The notes beneath the pieces are model-generated. The model searched no databases. It saw only the letters and a program-made list of their open reading frames with translations, and was not told the DNA's origin. The position numbers and the translations under genes were made by a program. Positions 7,936 to 16,702 of a stretch of DNA of 25,031 nt are shown here, piece by piece (within the stretch, counting starts at the first letter, position 1; every line of letters begins with the position of its first letter). Source of the stretch: an uncultured Massilia sp. GTDB taxonomy: Bacteria; Pseudomonadota; Gammaproteobacteria; Burkholderiales; Burkholderiaceae. Location of the stretch: contig CAMLMV010000069.1 of assembly GCA_946481275.1 (NCBI GenBank), positions 1 through 25,031 on the forward strand, read 5' to 3'.

Positions 7936-8559
7936 ATGCGTAAATATTTCATCACAGGCGCGCTGGTCCTGGTTCCCCTGGCGATCACGGCCTGGGTGCT
8001 GAACTTCGTGATCAGCACGCTGGACCAGTCACTCGTGCTCGTGCCGAGCGAGTGGCAGCCGCGCACGTATATCCCGGGCCTCGGCGCCATCATCACGCTG
8101 GCCATCGTGTTCCTGACCGGCGTGCTGACCAATAACCTGGTCGGCAAATGGTTCGTGCGCATCTGGGAACGGCTGCTGCAGCGCATCCCGGTCGTGAACT
8201 CGATCTACGGCAGCGTCAAGCAGGTGTCGGACACGCTGTTCTCGTCCTCGGGCAACGCGTTCCGCAAGGCCGTCCTGATCCCGTACCCGCACGAGAATTC
8301 GTACACGATCGCCTTCCTGACCGGCGTGCCGGGCGGCGACGTCAGGAACCACCTGGTGGGCGAGTACGTGAGCGTGTACGTGCCGACCACCCCGAACCCG
8401 ACCTCGGGCTTCTTCCTGATGATGGAAAAAAGCCGCGTCGTGGAACTGGACATGACGGTCGACGCGGCCCTCAAGTACATCGTCTCGATGGGCGTCGTGG
8501 CACCGCCGCCGCCGACCGAGGCAGCGGCCGGGACGTCCGCCGTCGCCACCGCGGAATAG
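7936..8559 (+). CDS. DUF502 integral membrane protein
   Basis: A 207-residue protein starting [22 protein letters not shown], the typical DUF502 N-terminus, which is why I chose this ATG over one 45 bp earlier. Two membrane segments are visible (about residues 5-27 and 52-75). Between and after them lie conserved blocks: [10 protein letters not shown], the [19 protein letters not shown] segment, and [16 protein letters not shown] [17 protein letters not shown]. The C-terminus is Ala/Pro/Thr-rich. The family is widespread in bacteria and its function is unknown; it is predicted to sit in the inner membrane. In Burkholderiales it is commonly next to aspS and an FmdB-type gene, as here. No strong ribosome site is visible before the chosen start. 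Confidence 0.9.
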   Translation: MRKYFITGALVLVPLAITAWVLNFVISTLDQSLVLVPSEWQPRTYIPGLGAIITLAIVFLTGVLTNNLVGKWFVRIWERLLQRIPVVNSIYGSVKQVSDTLFSSSGNAFRKAVLIPYPHENSYTIAFLTGVPGGDVRNHLVGEYVSVYVPTTPNPTSGFFLMMEKSRVVELDMTVDAALKYIVSMGVVAPPPPTEAAAGTSAVATAE

Positions 8560-8635
8560 AACCAACAAGGCAGCAAAGAATCCAGGGCCGGCCAAGAGCA
8601 GGTCCACCGAATCAACCAACCAGGATCGAAAAACT

Positions 8636-10438
8636 ATGTCCTCCATGCGTACTCACTACTGCGGCCTCGTGACCGAAGAGCTGCTGGGCCAAACCGTCAG
8701 CCTGTGCGGCTGGGTGCACCGTCGTCGCGACCACGGCGGCGTGATCTTCATCGACCTGCGCGACCGCGAAGGTCTCGTGCAGGTCGTCTGCCACCCCGAC
8801 AATGCGGAGGTCTTCAAGGTCGCCGAGCACGTGCGCAACGAGTACTGCCTGCGCGTGACGGGCACCGTCGTGAACCGCCTGGAGGGCACCGCCAACGCCA
8901 ACCTGAAGTCGGGCAAGATCGAGATCAACACCACGAAGCTGGAAGTGCTGAACGCCTCCGTGCCGGTGCCGTTCCAGCTGGACGACGACAACCTGTCCGA
9001 AACCACCCGCCTGACCCACCGCGTGCTGGACCTGCGCCGTCCGCAGATGCAGAACAACCTGCGCCTGCGCTACAAGGTGTCGATGGAAGTGCGCAAGTAC
9101 CTGGACAACCTGGGCTTCATCGACATCGAAACCCCGATGCTGACCAAGTCGACGCCGGAAGGCGCGCGCGACTACCTGGTGCCGTCGCGCGTCAACCCGG
9201 GCAACTTCTTCGCGCTGCCGCAGTCGCCGCAGCTGTTCAAGCAGCTGCTGATGGTCGCCAACTTCGACCGTTACTACCAGATCACCAAGTGCTTCCGCGA
9301 CGAAGACCTGCGCGCCGACCGCCAGCCGGAATTCACCCAGATCGACTGCGAGACGTCGTTCCTGACCGAGCAGGAAATCCGTGACCTGTTCGAAGACATG
9401 ATGCGCGTCGTCTTCAAGAACGCCGCCGGCATCGACCTGCCGAACCCGTTCCCTGTCATGGACTTCGCCACCGCCATGGGCTCGTATGGTTCGGATAAGC
9501 CCGATATGAGGGTAAAGCTCCAGTTCACCGAACTGACGGAGCTGATGAAGACCGTCGAATTCAAGGTCTTCAACAACGCCGCCAACATGGTGGGCGGCCG
9601 CGTCGTCGGCCTGCGCGTGCCGCAGGGCGGCTCGATGCCGCGTTCGGAAATCGACGCGTACACGCAATTCGTCGGCATCTACGGCGCCAAGGGCCTCGCC
9701 TACATCAAGGTCAACGAAAAGGCCAAGGGCCGCGAAGGCCTGCAGTCGCCGATCGTCAAGAACATCTCGGACGACGTCCTGGCCAAGGTGCTGGAGCTGA
9801 CCGGTGCCGAAGATGGCGACCTGATTTTCTTCGGTGCGGACAAGGCCAAGGTCGTGAACGACTCGATGGGCGCGCTGCGCGTGAAGATCGGCCACTCGGA
9901 ATTCGGCAAGAAGGCCGGCCTGTTCGACGACGTCTGGGCGCCGCTGTGGGTCATCGACTTCCCGATGTTCGAGTACGACGACGAAGGCGACCGCTGGAAC
10001 GCGACGCACCACCCGTTCACGGCACCGAAGGACGGCCACGAAGACATGCTCGAGACGAATCCGGGCGCCTGCGTCGCCAAGGCCTACGACATGGTCCTGA
10101 ACGGCTGGGAACTGGGCGGCGGCTCGATCCGTATCCACCGCGAAGAAGTCCAGAGCAAGGTGTTCCGCGCGCTGAAGATCGACGCGGAAGAAGCGCAGCT
10201 GAAGTTCGGCTTCCTGCTCGACGCGCTGCAGTACGGCGCCCCGCCGCACGGCGGCCTGGCGTTCGGCCTGGATCGCCTGATCACGCTGATGACGGGCTCC
10301 GAGTCGATCCGCGACGTGATCGCCTTCCCGAAAACCCAGCGCGCGCAGGATCTGCTGACCAACGCGCCGTCGGAAGTCGACGAGAAGCAGCTGCGCGAGC
10401 TGCATATCCGCCTGCGTAACGAGCCGAAGGTCGCTTGA
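8636..10438 (+). CDS. aspS: Aspartyl-tRNA synthetase (probably Asp/Asn non-discriminating)
   Basis: A 600-residue class IIb aminoacyl-tRNA synthetase of normal bacterial length. The anticodon-binding OB-fold occupies about residues 1-105 ([20 protein letters not shown]). The catalytic core has motif 1 near [15 protein letters not shown] (about 165), motif 2 [18 protein letters not shown] (about 220-237) and motif 3 [11 protein letters not shown] (about 539-549), with the bacterial GAD insertion between. It charges tRNA-Asp with aspartate. In most Betaproteobacteria AsnRS is absent and AspRS also makes Asp-tRNA-Asn for GatCAB; I infer that here from lineage. An AGGA site lies 12 bp before the first ATG; a second in-frame ATG three codons later is also possible. 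Confidence 0.97.
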   Translation: MSSMRTHYCGLVTEELLGQTVSLCGWVHRRRDHGGVIFIDLRDREGLVQVVCHPDNAEVFKVAEHVRNEYCLRVTGTVVNRLEGTANANLKSGKIEINTTKLEVLNASVPVPFQLDDDNLSETTRLTHRVLDLRRPQMQNNLRLRYKVSMEVRKYLDNLGFIDIETPMLTKSTPEGARDYLVPSRVNPGNFFALPQSPQLFKQLLMVANFDRYYQITKCFRDEDLRADRQPEFTQIDCETSFLTEQEIRDLFEDMMRVVFKNAAGIDLPNPFPVMDFATAMGSYGSDKPDMRVKLQFTELTELMKTVEFKVFNNAANMVGGRVVGLRVPQGGSMPRSEIDAYTQFVGIYGAKGLAYIKVNEKAKGREGLQSPIVKNISDDVLAKVLELTGAEDGDLIFFGADKAKVVNDSMGALRVKIGHSEFGKKAGLFDDVWAPLWVIDFPMFEYDDEGDRWNATHHPFTAPKDGHEDMLETNPGACVAKAYDMVLNGWELGGGSIRIHREEVQSKVFRALKIDAEEAQLKFGFLLDALQYGAPPHGGLAFGLDRLITLMTGSESIRDVIAFPKTQRAQDLLTNAPSEVDEKQLRELHIRLRNEPKVA

Positions 10439-10452
10439 CGCGTACGTTGGAC

Positions 10453-10481
10453 GGGCATGGCGTTACAATCACGCCATGCCC
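10453..10481 (+). promoter_or_regulatory. Ten-bp perfect dyad with a -10 box in its loop, covering the nudB start
   Basis: GGGCATGGCG (10453-10462) and CGCCATGCCC (10472-10481) are perfect inverted arms around the loop TTACAATCA. TACAAT (10464-10469) resembles a -10 hexamer and ends 6 bp before the nudB ATG at 10476, which lies in the right arm. A transcript from this box would start at or near the ATG and be leaderless. In read-through RNA from aspS the arms would form a hairpin hiding the start codon. Confidence 0.55.
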
Positions 10482-10934
10482 CACAAAATCCCCGAATCCG
10501 TCCTCGTCGTCATCCACACCGCCGACCTGGACGTGCTCCTGATCGAACGCGCCGACCGGCCCGGCTTCTGGCAATCCGTCACCGGTTCCCTCGACCGTCC
10601 CGACGAACCGCTGCTGGAAACCGCGACCCGCGAACTGTTCGAGGAGACGGGCATCGTCGCCGACGGCGACAGGATAGTCCTCGTCGACTGGCATCTGTCG
10701 AACATCTACGAGATCTACCCGACCTGGCGCCACCGCTACGCGCCCGGCGTCACCCACAACACCGAACACGTGTTTTCCGTCTGCGTCCCGCGCGACATCC
10801 CGGTCACCCTCGCGCCGCGCGAGCACCTGCAATATGCCTGGCTGCCGCTGCTGGAGGCGGCCGACCGGTGCTTCTCGTCGTCGAACGCCGAGGCCATCCT
10901 GCAGCTTCCCAGGCATGTTCCGGGCAAACGATGA
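10476..10934 (+). CDS. nudB: Nudix hydrolase, dihydroneopterin triphosphate pyrophosphatase (NudB-like)
   Basis: A 152-residue Nudix protein. The Nudix box runs from Gly37 to about residue 60: GSLDRPDE..., then ATRELFEETGI. It has one extra residue between the first Gly and Glu compared with the classic GX5E spacing, while the REx2EE core is intact. The start VLVVIHTADLDVLLIERAD and the FWQSVTGSL segment resemble NudB, which removes pyrophosphate from dihydroneopterin triphosphate in folate synthesis, and the position just after aspS is the usual place for this gene in Betaproteobacteria. It has no ribosome site, and a -10-like TTACAAT sits immediately before the ATG, suggesting a leaderless mRNA. 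Its stop overlaps the next start (ATGA). Confidence 0.88.
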   Translation: MPHKIPESVLVVIHTADLDVLLIERADRPGFWQSVTGSLDRPDEPLLETATRELFEETGIVADGDRIVLVDWHLSNIYEIYPTWRHRYAPGVTHNTEHVFSVCVPRDIPVTLAPREHLQYAWLPLLEAADRCFSSSNAEAILQLPRHVPGKR

Positions 10935-12196
10935 ACCTGCCCTATGAATGGGTCATCGGCCTGCGTTACACCCGCGCGGGCAAGCGCAGCAGCCGGAACA
11001 GCTTCATCTCGTTCATCTCCCTGATCTCCGTGGCCGGCATTGCGCTGGGCGTGGCGGCGCTGATCGTCGTCCTGTCCGTCATGAACGGCTTCGAGAAGGA
11101 AGTCACGGCACGCATGCTGTCGGTGCTGGCGCACATCGAGGTGTTCGACGCGCGCGGCAGCATGCCCGAATGGCAGGCGGCGGCGCGGGAAGCGGCGCGC
11201 AATCCGCAGGTGCGCGGTGCGGCGCCGTTCGCCGAGACCGAGGCCATGCTCGTGCGCGACGACACGATGAAACCGGCCGTGATCCGCGGCGTGCTGCCGG
11301 CCATGGAACCGCAAGTGTCGGACGTCGCGCGCCAGATGCGCGAAGGTACGTTGGCGACGCTGCGCGCCGGCTCGTCGAACATCGTGCTGGGCAGCGCGCT
11401 GGCGCGTGCGCTCGGCGTGGGCGTCGGCGACCGCATTACCGTGCTGACGGCGGCGCCGGCCGCGCCCGGGCAGGGCGGCGTCGCGGGCATGCTGCCGCGG
11501 CCGCACACCTTCACGGTGACAGGCATCTTCGAGGCCGGGCATTACCAGTTCGATTCGACCCTGGCCTTCGTCCACCTCGACGACGCCGAGCGTTTGCAGG
11601 GCACCACGGCGCCAGCGGGCCTGCGCCTGCGGCTGGCGGACATGGATACCGCCCCGCGCGTGGCGCGGGAGCTCAAGCGCAGCATGACGGGTGACCTGGT
11701 CATGCGCGACTGGTCGCGGGTGAACGCCACGTGGTTCGCGGCCGTGCAGTCGCAAAAGGGCATGATGTTCATCATCCTTGCCATGATCGTCGCGGTGGCC
11801 GCGTTCAATCTCGTGTCGACCCTCGTCATGACGGTGCGCGACAAACAGGCCGAGGTGGCGATCCTGCGCACGCTGGGCGCGTCCCCGGGCGCCGTCATGC
11901 GGATCTTCATGGTGCAGGGCACGCTCGTCGGGCTGCTCGGGACGTTGATCGGCGTGGGTCTCGGCGTTGCGGTGGCGCTCAACGTCGACGTGATCGTTCG
12001 TTTCATCGAGCACGCGTTCGGCGTGCATTTCCTCGACAAGAACATCTATTTCATCAGCGAGATGCCGTCCGACCTGCTGTGGAGCGACGTCGCGCGCGTG
12101 GGCGGCGTGGCCGTGCTGCTGGCCTTCATCGCCACGCTGTACCCGAGCTGGTCGGCGGCGCGCGTGAATCCGGCCACGGCGCTGCGTTACGAATAA
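10931..12196 (+). CDS. LolC/LolE-family lipoprotein-releasing ABC transporter permease
   Basis: A 421-residue inner membrane protein of the MacB/LolC permease type. It has one N-terminal transmembrane span (about residues 27-50, FISLISVAGIALGVAALIVV, then LSVMNGFEKE). A large periplasmic domain (about 50-275) follows, then three C-terminal spans (about 278-301, 327-352, 385-406). It ends YPSWSAARVNPATALRYE, as LolC/E proteins do. With the ATPase LolD it would release lipoproteins from the inner membrane to LolA. The ATG overlaps the nudB stop (ATGA); an in-frame extension further upstream overlaps nudB and is not credible. Unusually, no lolD follows: the next gene is an unrelated exported protein. 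The ATPase must be encoded elsewhere. Confidence 0.93.
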   Translation: MNLPYEWVIGLRYTRAGKRSSRNSFISFISLISVAGIALGVAALIVVLSVMNGFEKEVTARMLSVLAHIEVFDARGSMPEWQAAAREAARNPQVRGAAPFAETEAMLVRDDTMKPAVIRGVLPAMEPQVSDVARQMREGTLATLRAGSSNIVLGSALARALGVGVGDRITVLTAAPAAPGQGGVAGMLPRPHTFTVTGIFEAGHYQFDSTLAFVHLDDAERLQGTTAPAGLRLRLADMDTAPRVARELKRSMTGDLVMRDWSRVNATWFAAVQSQKGMMFIILAMIVAVAAFNLVSTLVMTVRDKQAEVAILRTLGASPGAVMRIFMVQGTLVGLLGTLIGVGLGVAVALNVDVIVRFIEHAFGVHFLDKNIYFISEMPSDLLWSDVARVGGVAVLLAFIATLYPSWSAARVNPATALRYE

Positions 12197-12282
12197 GCGC
12201 GCCGCCGCCCTCCCAGAATTGCCAGTTCACGCGGCCGCCGGGCCATCGGTAGAGTGGCGTTCCTGTCACTCAAGGAGACACG

Positions 12283-13497
12283 ATGACCGCACGATTCCTC
12301 GTCCTATCCCTGATGGCGCTCGCCGCGTGCGCCGCCCGGGCCCAGGTGCCGGTGCCGATACCGGTATCCGATCCGACCGCCTACCTGGCGCCGCTGGCCG
12401 CGGCCGAGCGCGCGGCCGAGGCGCGCAGGCAGGCGTTCGAACTGCAGCAACTGGGCATGCAGCGCGCGTTCGCCGGCGATACGGAGGGCGCCATCGCCGC
12501 CGTCGACGCACAGCATCCCGCAGCCGCCGCACCTCCGCCGGACGCGGCGGGCGCGCTGGCCGATGCCCATGCCGAGGACGCGATCGAGGCCATCGTCGCG
12601 CAGGCGCGCACGCGGCGTGTCGTCATTCTCAACGAAGCGCACCACGTGCCCATGCATCGCGCCTTCGCCATGCGCCTGGCGGCCGCGCTGCGCAGGATCG
12701 GCTATGCCTACCTCGCCGCCGAAACGTTTTCCGGAGACGACACGGGCGTGCCCGCGCCCGGCCAGGTGACCACCGCCACGGGCTTTTTCACGCGGGAGCC
12801 GACGTTCGCCAATTTCGTCAACGCCGCGCTGGCCGACGGCTGGAAGCTGGTCCCGTACGACGTCGTCGCGCCGCCGAAACCGGGCCAGGATTGGATGGAA
12901 AGCATCCGCGCACGCGAACAGGGCGGAGCGGACAACCTCGTCGAGCGCATCTTCAAGAAGGACAAGGATGCCAAAGTGTTCGTCTACGTCGGCTATTCGC
13001 ACGCCTATAAGTCGGTGCCCGGCGCCACCGGCGACGTCGACTGGATGGCCGAACGCCTGCGCCGCGCGACGGGCCTGGACATCCTGAGCGTCGACCAGAC
13101 GGAGTTTTACGCGCACCCCGACCGTGCGGCCGAGCACCCGTTGTACGCCGGGCTGCTGGCGGCGTTTCCCGTGTCGGCCCCGTTCGTGCTGCGCGCGCCG
13201 GATGGCCGGTATGCAGTCCCCGGACTCCCGAAGGGGCGCGTCGACATGCAGGTGATCTACCCGCGCTATGCGGTCCACGACGGGCGTCCCGACTGGTTGC
13301 GGACACTGGCCGGCCGCAGTCCGCATCCGGTTCCCGCCGCGCTGCTGCCGGAGCAGGGCAGGCGCGTCGTCAAGGCGTTGCGCGTGGGTGCCGTGAAGGA
13401 GGCCGTGCCGGCGGACGTCGTCCTCGTCGAAGCCGGCAAACCGGCGCCGGTGCTGATGCTGCCGCCGGGGGAGTTCCGCTATGTGTACGAGGAGTAA
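12283..13497 (+). CDS. Exported protein with a ChaN/erythromycin-esterase-like signature
   Basis: A 404-residue protein with a strong AAGGAG ribosome site and an N-terminal signal peptide. LMALAAC (Cys16) fits a lipobox, though a signal peptidase I site near ARAQ is also possible. Residues about 20-95 are Ala/Pro-rich. The core begins at about 105: VVILNEAHHVPMHRAF, followed by GYAYLAAETFS, VPYD and VYVGYSHAYK. A [GN]E-x-H-H near a beta-strand, then AxE and a later GxxH, is the pattern of the ChaN/EreA-like superfamily of metal-dependent or haem-binding proteins and esterases. Assignment beyond that superfamily is not safe. It is probably periplasmic or outer-membrane-anchored. It lies 86 bp after the LolC-like gene and could share its transcript. 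Confidence 0.65.
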   Translation: MTARFLVLSLMALAACAARAQVPVPIPVSDPTAYLAPLAAAERAAEARRQAFELQQLGMQRAFAGDTEGAIAAVDAQHPAAAAPPPDAAGALADAHAEDAIEAIVAQARTRRVVILNEAHHVPMHRAFAMRLAAALRRIGYAYLAAETFSGDDTGVPAPGQVTTATGFFTREPTFANFVNAALADGWKLVPYDVVAPPKPGQDWMESIRAREQGGADNLVERIFKKDKDAKVFVYVGYSHAYKSVPGATGDVDWMAERLRRATGLDILSVDQTEFYAHPDRAAEHPLYAGLLAAFPVSAPFVLRAPDGRYAVPGLPKGRVDMQVIYPRYAVHDGRPDWLRTLAGRSPHPVPAALLPEQGRRVVKALRVGAVKEAVPADVVLVEAGKPAPVLMLPPGEFRYVYEE

Positions 13498-13601
13498 ACA
13501 AAACGTCGGCCACGCGTACGAAATCGTCCATTTCAGCCGTGCGCGGCCGAGTTGTGTTATTTTGCCTTGCCTTATAGCAACCGAGTCCCGACCACTTCCG
13601 C

Positions 13602-15278
13602 ATGCGCAGCGCAAGACACCTGAAGTTCGTTGCCCTGGCCGTCTTCATCGTCATGGTCCTGATCGCGGCGGTGCCGTTCTGGCTGAACCGCTCGGTCAGC
13701 GTGCTGCTGGCGCAATCGCGCGCCGAACTGCTCGCGCAGCAGCGCCTCGATGACATCCTGACCGCCATGCGCGACGCCGAGACGGCGCAGCGCGGGTTCG
13801 TCATCACCGGCAACGACGTCTTCCTCGAACCGTACGAACGGGTCCGGCGCACGCTGCCCGTGGTGCTGCACGACGCCAAGGACAAGGCGCGCACGGATGC
13901 CGAGCGGGCCACCGCGTGGCGCATCGCGCGTCTCGCGGAACTGAAGCTGGCGGAACTCGACGAGACCATCCAGTTGCGCCGCCGGGAAGGGTTCGGCGCG
14001 ACGGAGCGCGTCGTCAGCTCCCTGCGCGGCAAGCAGTACATGGACGACCTGCGCCGCATCGTCGCGGCGGAGGATGCGCGTAGCATGGTGCGGCATGAGG
14101 GATTGCAGGCCGACCTGCTGGCCCGTTCCGCGCGCTCGTTCACCGTGAGCGTCGCGGCCACCGCCTGCAACATCATCGCGTTCGGGATCCTGCTGCTGGT
14201 CGCCATGCGCATGCTGCGCGCGCGCCGCGCCATCGCCGGGCAGCTGGAAACGCAGGCCGGCCAGCTCGCGGAAGCCGTCGCCCTGACGACGCGCCACAAC
14301 CGCGAACTGAAGCTGGTCGCGGAACTGCTGCGCGCCGTGGAGGCCGTGCCGTCGGTGCCCGACGCCGCGCCCGTGATCGCGCGCTCGCTGCCCAAACTCC
14401 TGCCCGGCGTATCCGGCACGCTGTTCCTGCTGCGCGACGAGGACGACCATGTGCTGGACCGGCACACGCAATGGGGCACGCCGTCCGACCAGCCGCCCGA
14501 GATCGACATCGAGTCGTGCTGGTCGCTGCGCCACGGCGCGCGCTACCGCACGGCGGACTGCGGCGACCTGCCTTGCGCGCACTACCGCAAGCCGGCGGTC
14601 GAGCCCACGGGACGCCTGTGCATCCCGCTCGTCACGCACGATGAACTGGTCGGCATGCTGCACCTCGAGGGCCTGGAGACCGGTCCGGCCCATGAAGAAC
14701 AGGAGCACCTCGCGGTGACGGTCGCCGAGCAGCTCGCGCTGGCGCTGGGGAATGCGCGCCTGCGCGAATCGCTGCGCCGCCAGTCGGTGCTCGACCCGCT
14801 CACGGGCCTGTTCAACCGGCGTCATTTCGACGCCGCGCTGAAACGCGAACTGGCGCGGGCGCGCCGCAAGAACGTGCCCGTGAGCCTCGTGCTGGTCGAC
14901 ATCGACCATTTCAAACGTGTCAACGACGACTACGGCCACGCCGTCGGCGACGCCGTGCTGCGCACCATCGCGCAACAGCTGCGCCTGGGAATCCGCGAAG
15001 GCGACATCGCCTGTCGCTACGGTGGCGAGGAGATGGTACTCTTGCTCCCTGAATGCACCGCGGCGGACGCAGGCACGCGCGCGGAGGCGATCCGCATCGC
15101 GCTGGCCGCCGTCGCGCCGCACCCCCAGGGCGAGGGACCGGAACAGGTGACGGCGTCGTTCGGCGTCGCGGCCTTTCCCCAGCACGCCCAGGATGCCGAG
15201 GCGCTGTTCTGGGCGGCCGACAAGGCGCTGTACCGCGCCAAGCAGCAGGGCCGTAACCGGGTGGTGGCGGGCGATTGA
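13602..15278 (+). CDS. CHASE3-GAF-GGDEF diguanylate cyclase
   Basis: A 558-residue membrane-bound signalling enzyme. A first span (about residues 8-30) precedes a helical periplasmic CHASE3 domain (about 35-180; LTAMRDAETAQRGFVITG is its signature). A second span (about 186-207) and a cytosolic GAF domain (about 245-385) follow. The GAF carries a Cys-rich motif, SCWSLRHGARYR...DLPCAHY. The GGDEF domain (about 392-555) has DPLTGLFNRRHFD and the active-site loop GGEEM (474-478). An inhibitory site R465-E-G-D468 lies five residues before it, so product feedback is expected. It should make c-di-GMP from two GTP in response to a periplasmic cue. It is followed by an HD-GYP gene with its own promoter. 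Confidence 0.94.
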   Translation: MRSARHLKFVALAVFIVMVLIAAVPFWLNRSVSVLLAQSRAELLAQQRLDDILTAMRDAETAQRGFVITGNDVFLEPYERVRRTLPVVLHDAKDKARTDAERATAWRIARLAELKLAELDETIQLRRREGFGATERVVSSLRGKQYMDDLRRIVAAEDARSMVRHEGLQADLLARSARSFTVSVAATACNIIAFGILLLVAMRMLRARRAIAGQLETQAGQLAEAVALTTRHNRELKLVAELLRAVEAVPSVPDAAPVIARSLPKLLPGVSGTLFLLRDEDDHVLDRHTQWGTPSDQPPEIDIESCWSLRHGARYRTADCGDLPCAHYRKPAVEPTGRLCIPLVTHDELVGMLHLEGLETGPAHEEQEHLAVTVAEQLALALGNARLRESLRRQSVLDPLTGLFNRRHFDAALKRELARARRKNVPVSLVLVDIDHFKRVNDDYGHAVGDAVLRTIAQQLRLGIREGDIACRYGGEEMVLLLPECTAADAGTRAEAIRIALAAVAPHPQGEGPEQVTASFGVAAFPQHAQDAEALFWAADKALYRAKQQGRNRVVAGD

Positions 15279-15334
15279 TTTGTGGCGTGGCCGCCGGGAT
15301 TGTGTCATCGATTCCACATGGCAACAAATGTTTC

Positions 15335-15362
15335 TTGACCGAAATGGGTGGGAGTTGATACT
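15335..15362 (+). promoter_or_regulatory. Predicted sigma-70 promoter for the HD-GYP/kinase operon
   Basis: TTGACC (15335-15340, 5 of 6 to consensus), a 16-bp spacer and GATACT (15357-15362, 4 of 6). It lies 50 bp before the HD-GYP ATG, in the 134-bp spacer after the GGDEF gene. This would give a leader of about 43 nt containing a GAGG ribosome site. Confidence 0.55.
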
Positions 15363-15412
15363 TTCGGTCTGTAAGACTTTCCCCATCAAGGCCCACGTTT
15401 CGAGGCGCAATC

Positions 15413-16702
15413 ATGGCCGACACGCTCACCATTCCAATCGACCAGGTCCAGATCGGCCTGTACATCCACCTGGACCTGAAGTGGTTCCAGCATCCGTTCG
15501 CGTTCAGCCATTTCAAGGTCAAGACCGAGGACCAGCTGCGCATCCTGCGCGGCCTGGGTCTGGCCACGGTCCGCGTCGATCCCGCGCTCAGCGACGTGCC
15601 CATGCCCACGGCGGCACCGGCATCGGCGCAGCCCGTCCCGGCCGCGCCGGCGCCGGTGGCGCCGGAGGCGCGTGCCGAGTCGCCGGTCATGGCGGCGAAA
15701 CGGGAAATGATGGAACGCATCCGCGAACAGCGCGAGAACGCGGCGCGCATCGAGCAGGCGTTCGTGAACACGGCGCGCGCCATCCGCGACATCGACCGCA
15801 ACCTGTTTTCCCAGCCGGCCGAGACGGTCCGCGTGGCCGGCAAGCTGATCGGCCAGATCACGGATTCGATCCTGTCCGCGCCCGAGCTGGCGATCAACCT
15901 GATGGGCGACAAGCTGGGCGGCGAGGAAATCTATGTCCATTCCCTCAACGTCACGATGCTGTCGATGATGATCGCGCGCGACATCAAGCTGCCGCACGAG
16001 GTGGCGAGCCTGCTGGGCATGGGCGCGCTGTTCCACGACGTGGGGACGAAGAACATCCCGGACAAGGTGCTGAACAAGCTCGACGCCTATACCCACGCCG
16101 AGCAGGCGCTGGTCGAAACGCATTGCGAGGGCGGCTACGAGATCGGCAAAAAGCTGGGCCTCGCGGCACCCGCGCTGGCCATCATCCGCGACCACCACGA
16201 GATGTTCGACGGCAGCGGCTATCCGCGCCACCAGCAGGGGGAGGCGATCAACATCCTCGCCCGCATCGTCGCGATCGCGAACCATTACGACGAATTGTGC
16301 AATCCGCGCAATCCGGCCGACTCGCTCACGCCGCACGAGGCGTTGTCGCTGATGTTCGCCAAGATGCGCAGCCGCTTCGACCCGAAGCTGCTGCAGGTGT
16401 TCATCCGCTGCCTCGGCGTGTACCCGCCGGGCACGATCGTCCAGCTGGCCAACGGCGTCGTCGGCATGTGCGTCAACGTCAACACCGCCAAGCCCACCAG
16501 GCCGCAAGTCATGATCTACGAGGCCAGCGTGCCGCGCGAGGAAGCGATCGTCGTCAACCTCGAGACGCAGCCGGACCTGAACATCGTGAAGTCGATCCGT
16601 CCGTCCCAGGTGCCGAAGGATATCTACAACTACCTCAGCCCGCGCAAACGCGTCAGCTATTACTTCGACGCGGGTGACCCGGCGCGGAGGAGCCAGCCAT
16701 GA
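15413..16702 (+). CDS. DUF3391/HD-GYP domain protein with variant active site
   Basis: A 429-residue protein. The N-terminal DUF3391 domain (about residues 1-120; IPIDQVQIGLYIHLDLKW) ends in an Ala/Pro-rich linker. The HD-GYP domain (about 150-320) has Glu172, His176, HD at 208-209, His237, HH at 261-262 and the DGSGYP loop. HD-GYP enzymes hydrolyse c-di-GMP using a metal centre. Two normally conserved positions differ: HDxGK reads HDVGT (Thr212), and the ADxxD aspartate reads IANHYD (Asn290). Activity may therefore be altered or lost, leaving a c-di-GMP sensor. A C-terminal beta-rich region of about 90 residues follows. The stop overlaps the kinase gene start (ATGA). Confidence 0.92.
   Translation: MADTLTIPIDQVQIGLYIHLDLKWFQHPFAFSHFKVKTEDQLRILRGLGLATVRVDPALSDVPMPTAAPASAQPVPAAPAPVAPEARAESPVMAAKREMMERIREQRENAARIEQAFVNTARAIRDIDRNLFSQPAETVRVAGKLIGQITDSILSAPELAINLMGDKLGGEEIYVHSLNVTMLSMMIARDIKLPHEVASLLGMGALFHDVGTKNIPDKVLNKLDAYTHAEQALVETHCEGGYEIGKKLGLAAPALAIIRDHHEMFDGSGYPRHQQGEAINILARIVAIANHYDELCNPRNPADSLTPHEALSLMFAKMRSRFDPKLLQVFIRCLGVYPPGTIVQLANGVVGMCVNVNTAKPTRPQVMIYEASVPREEAIVVNLETQPDLNIVKSIRPSQVPKDIYNYLSPRKRVSYYFDAGDPARRSQP

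Noticed and set aside
10457..10930. N-terminal extension of the LolC/E permease frame upstream of 10931
   Set aside because: It overlaps the whole nudB gene in another frame and gives an Arg-rich, family-unlike sequence; the ATG at 10931 starts exactly at the LolC/E N-terminus.
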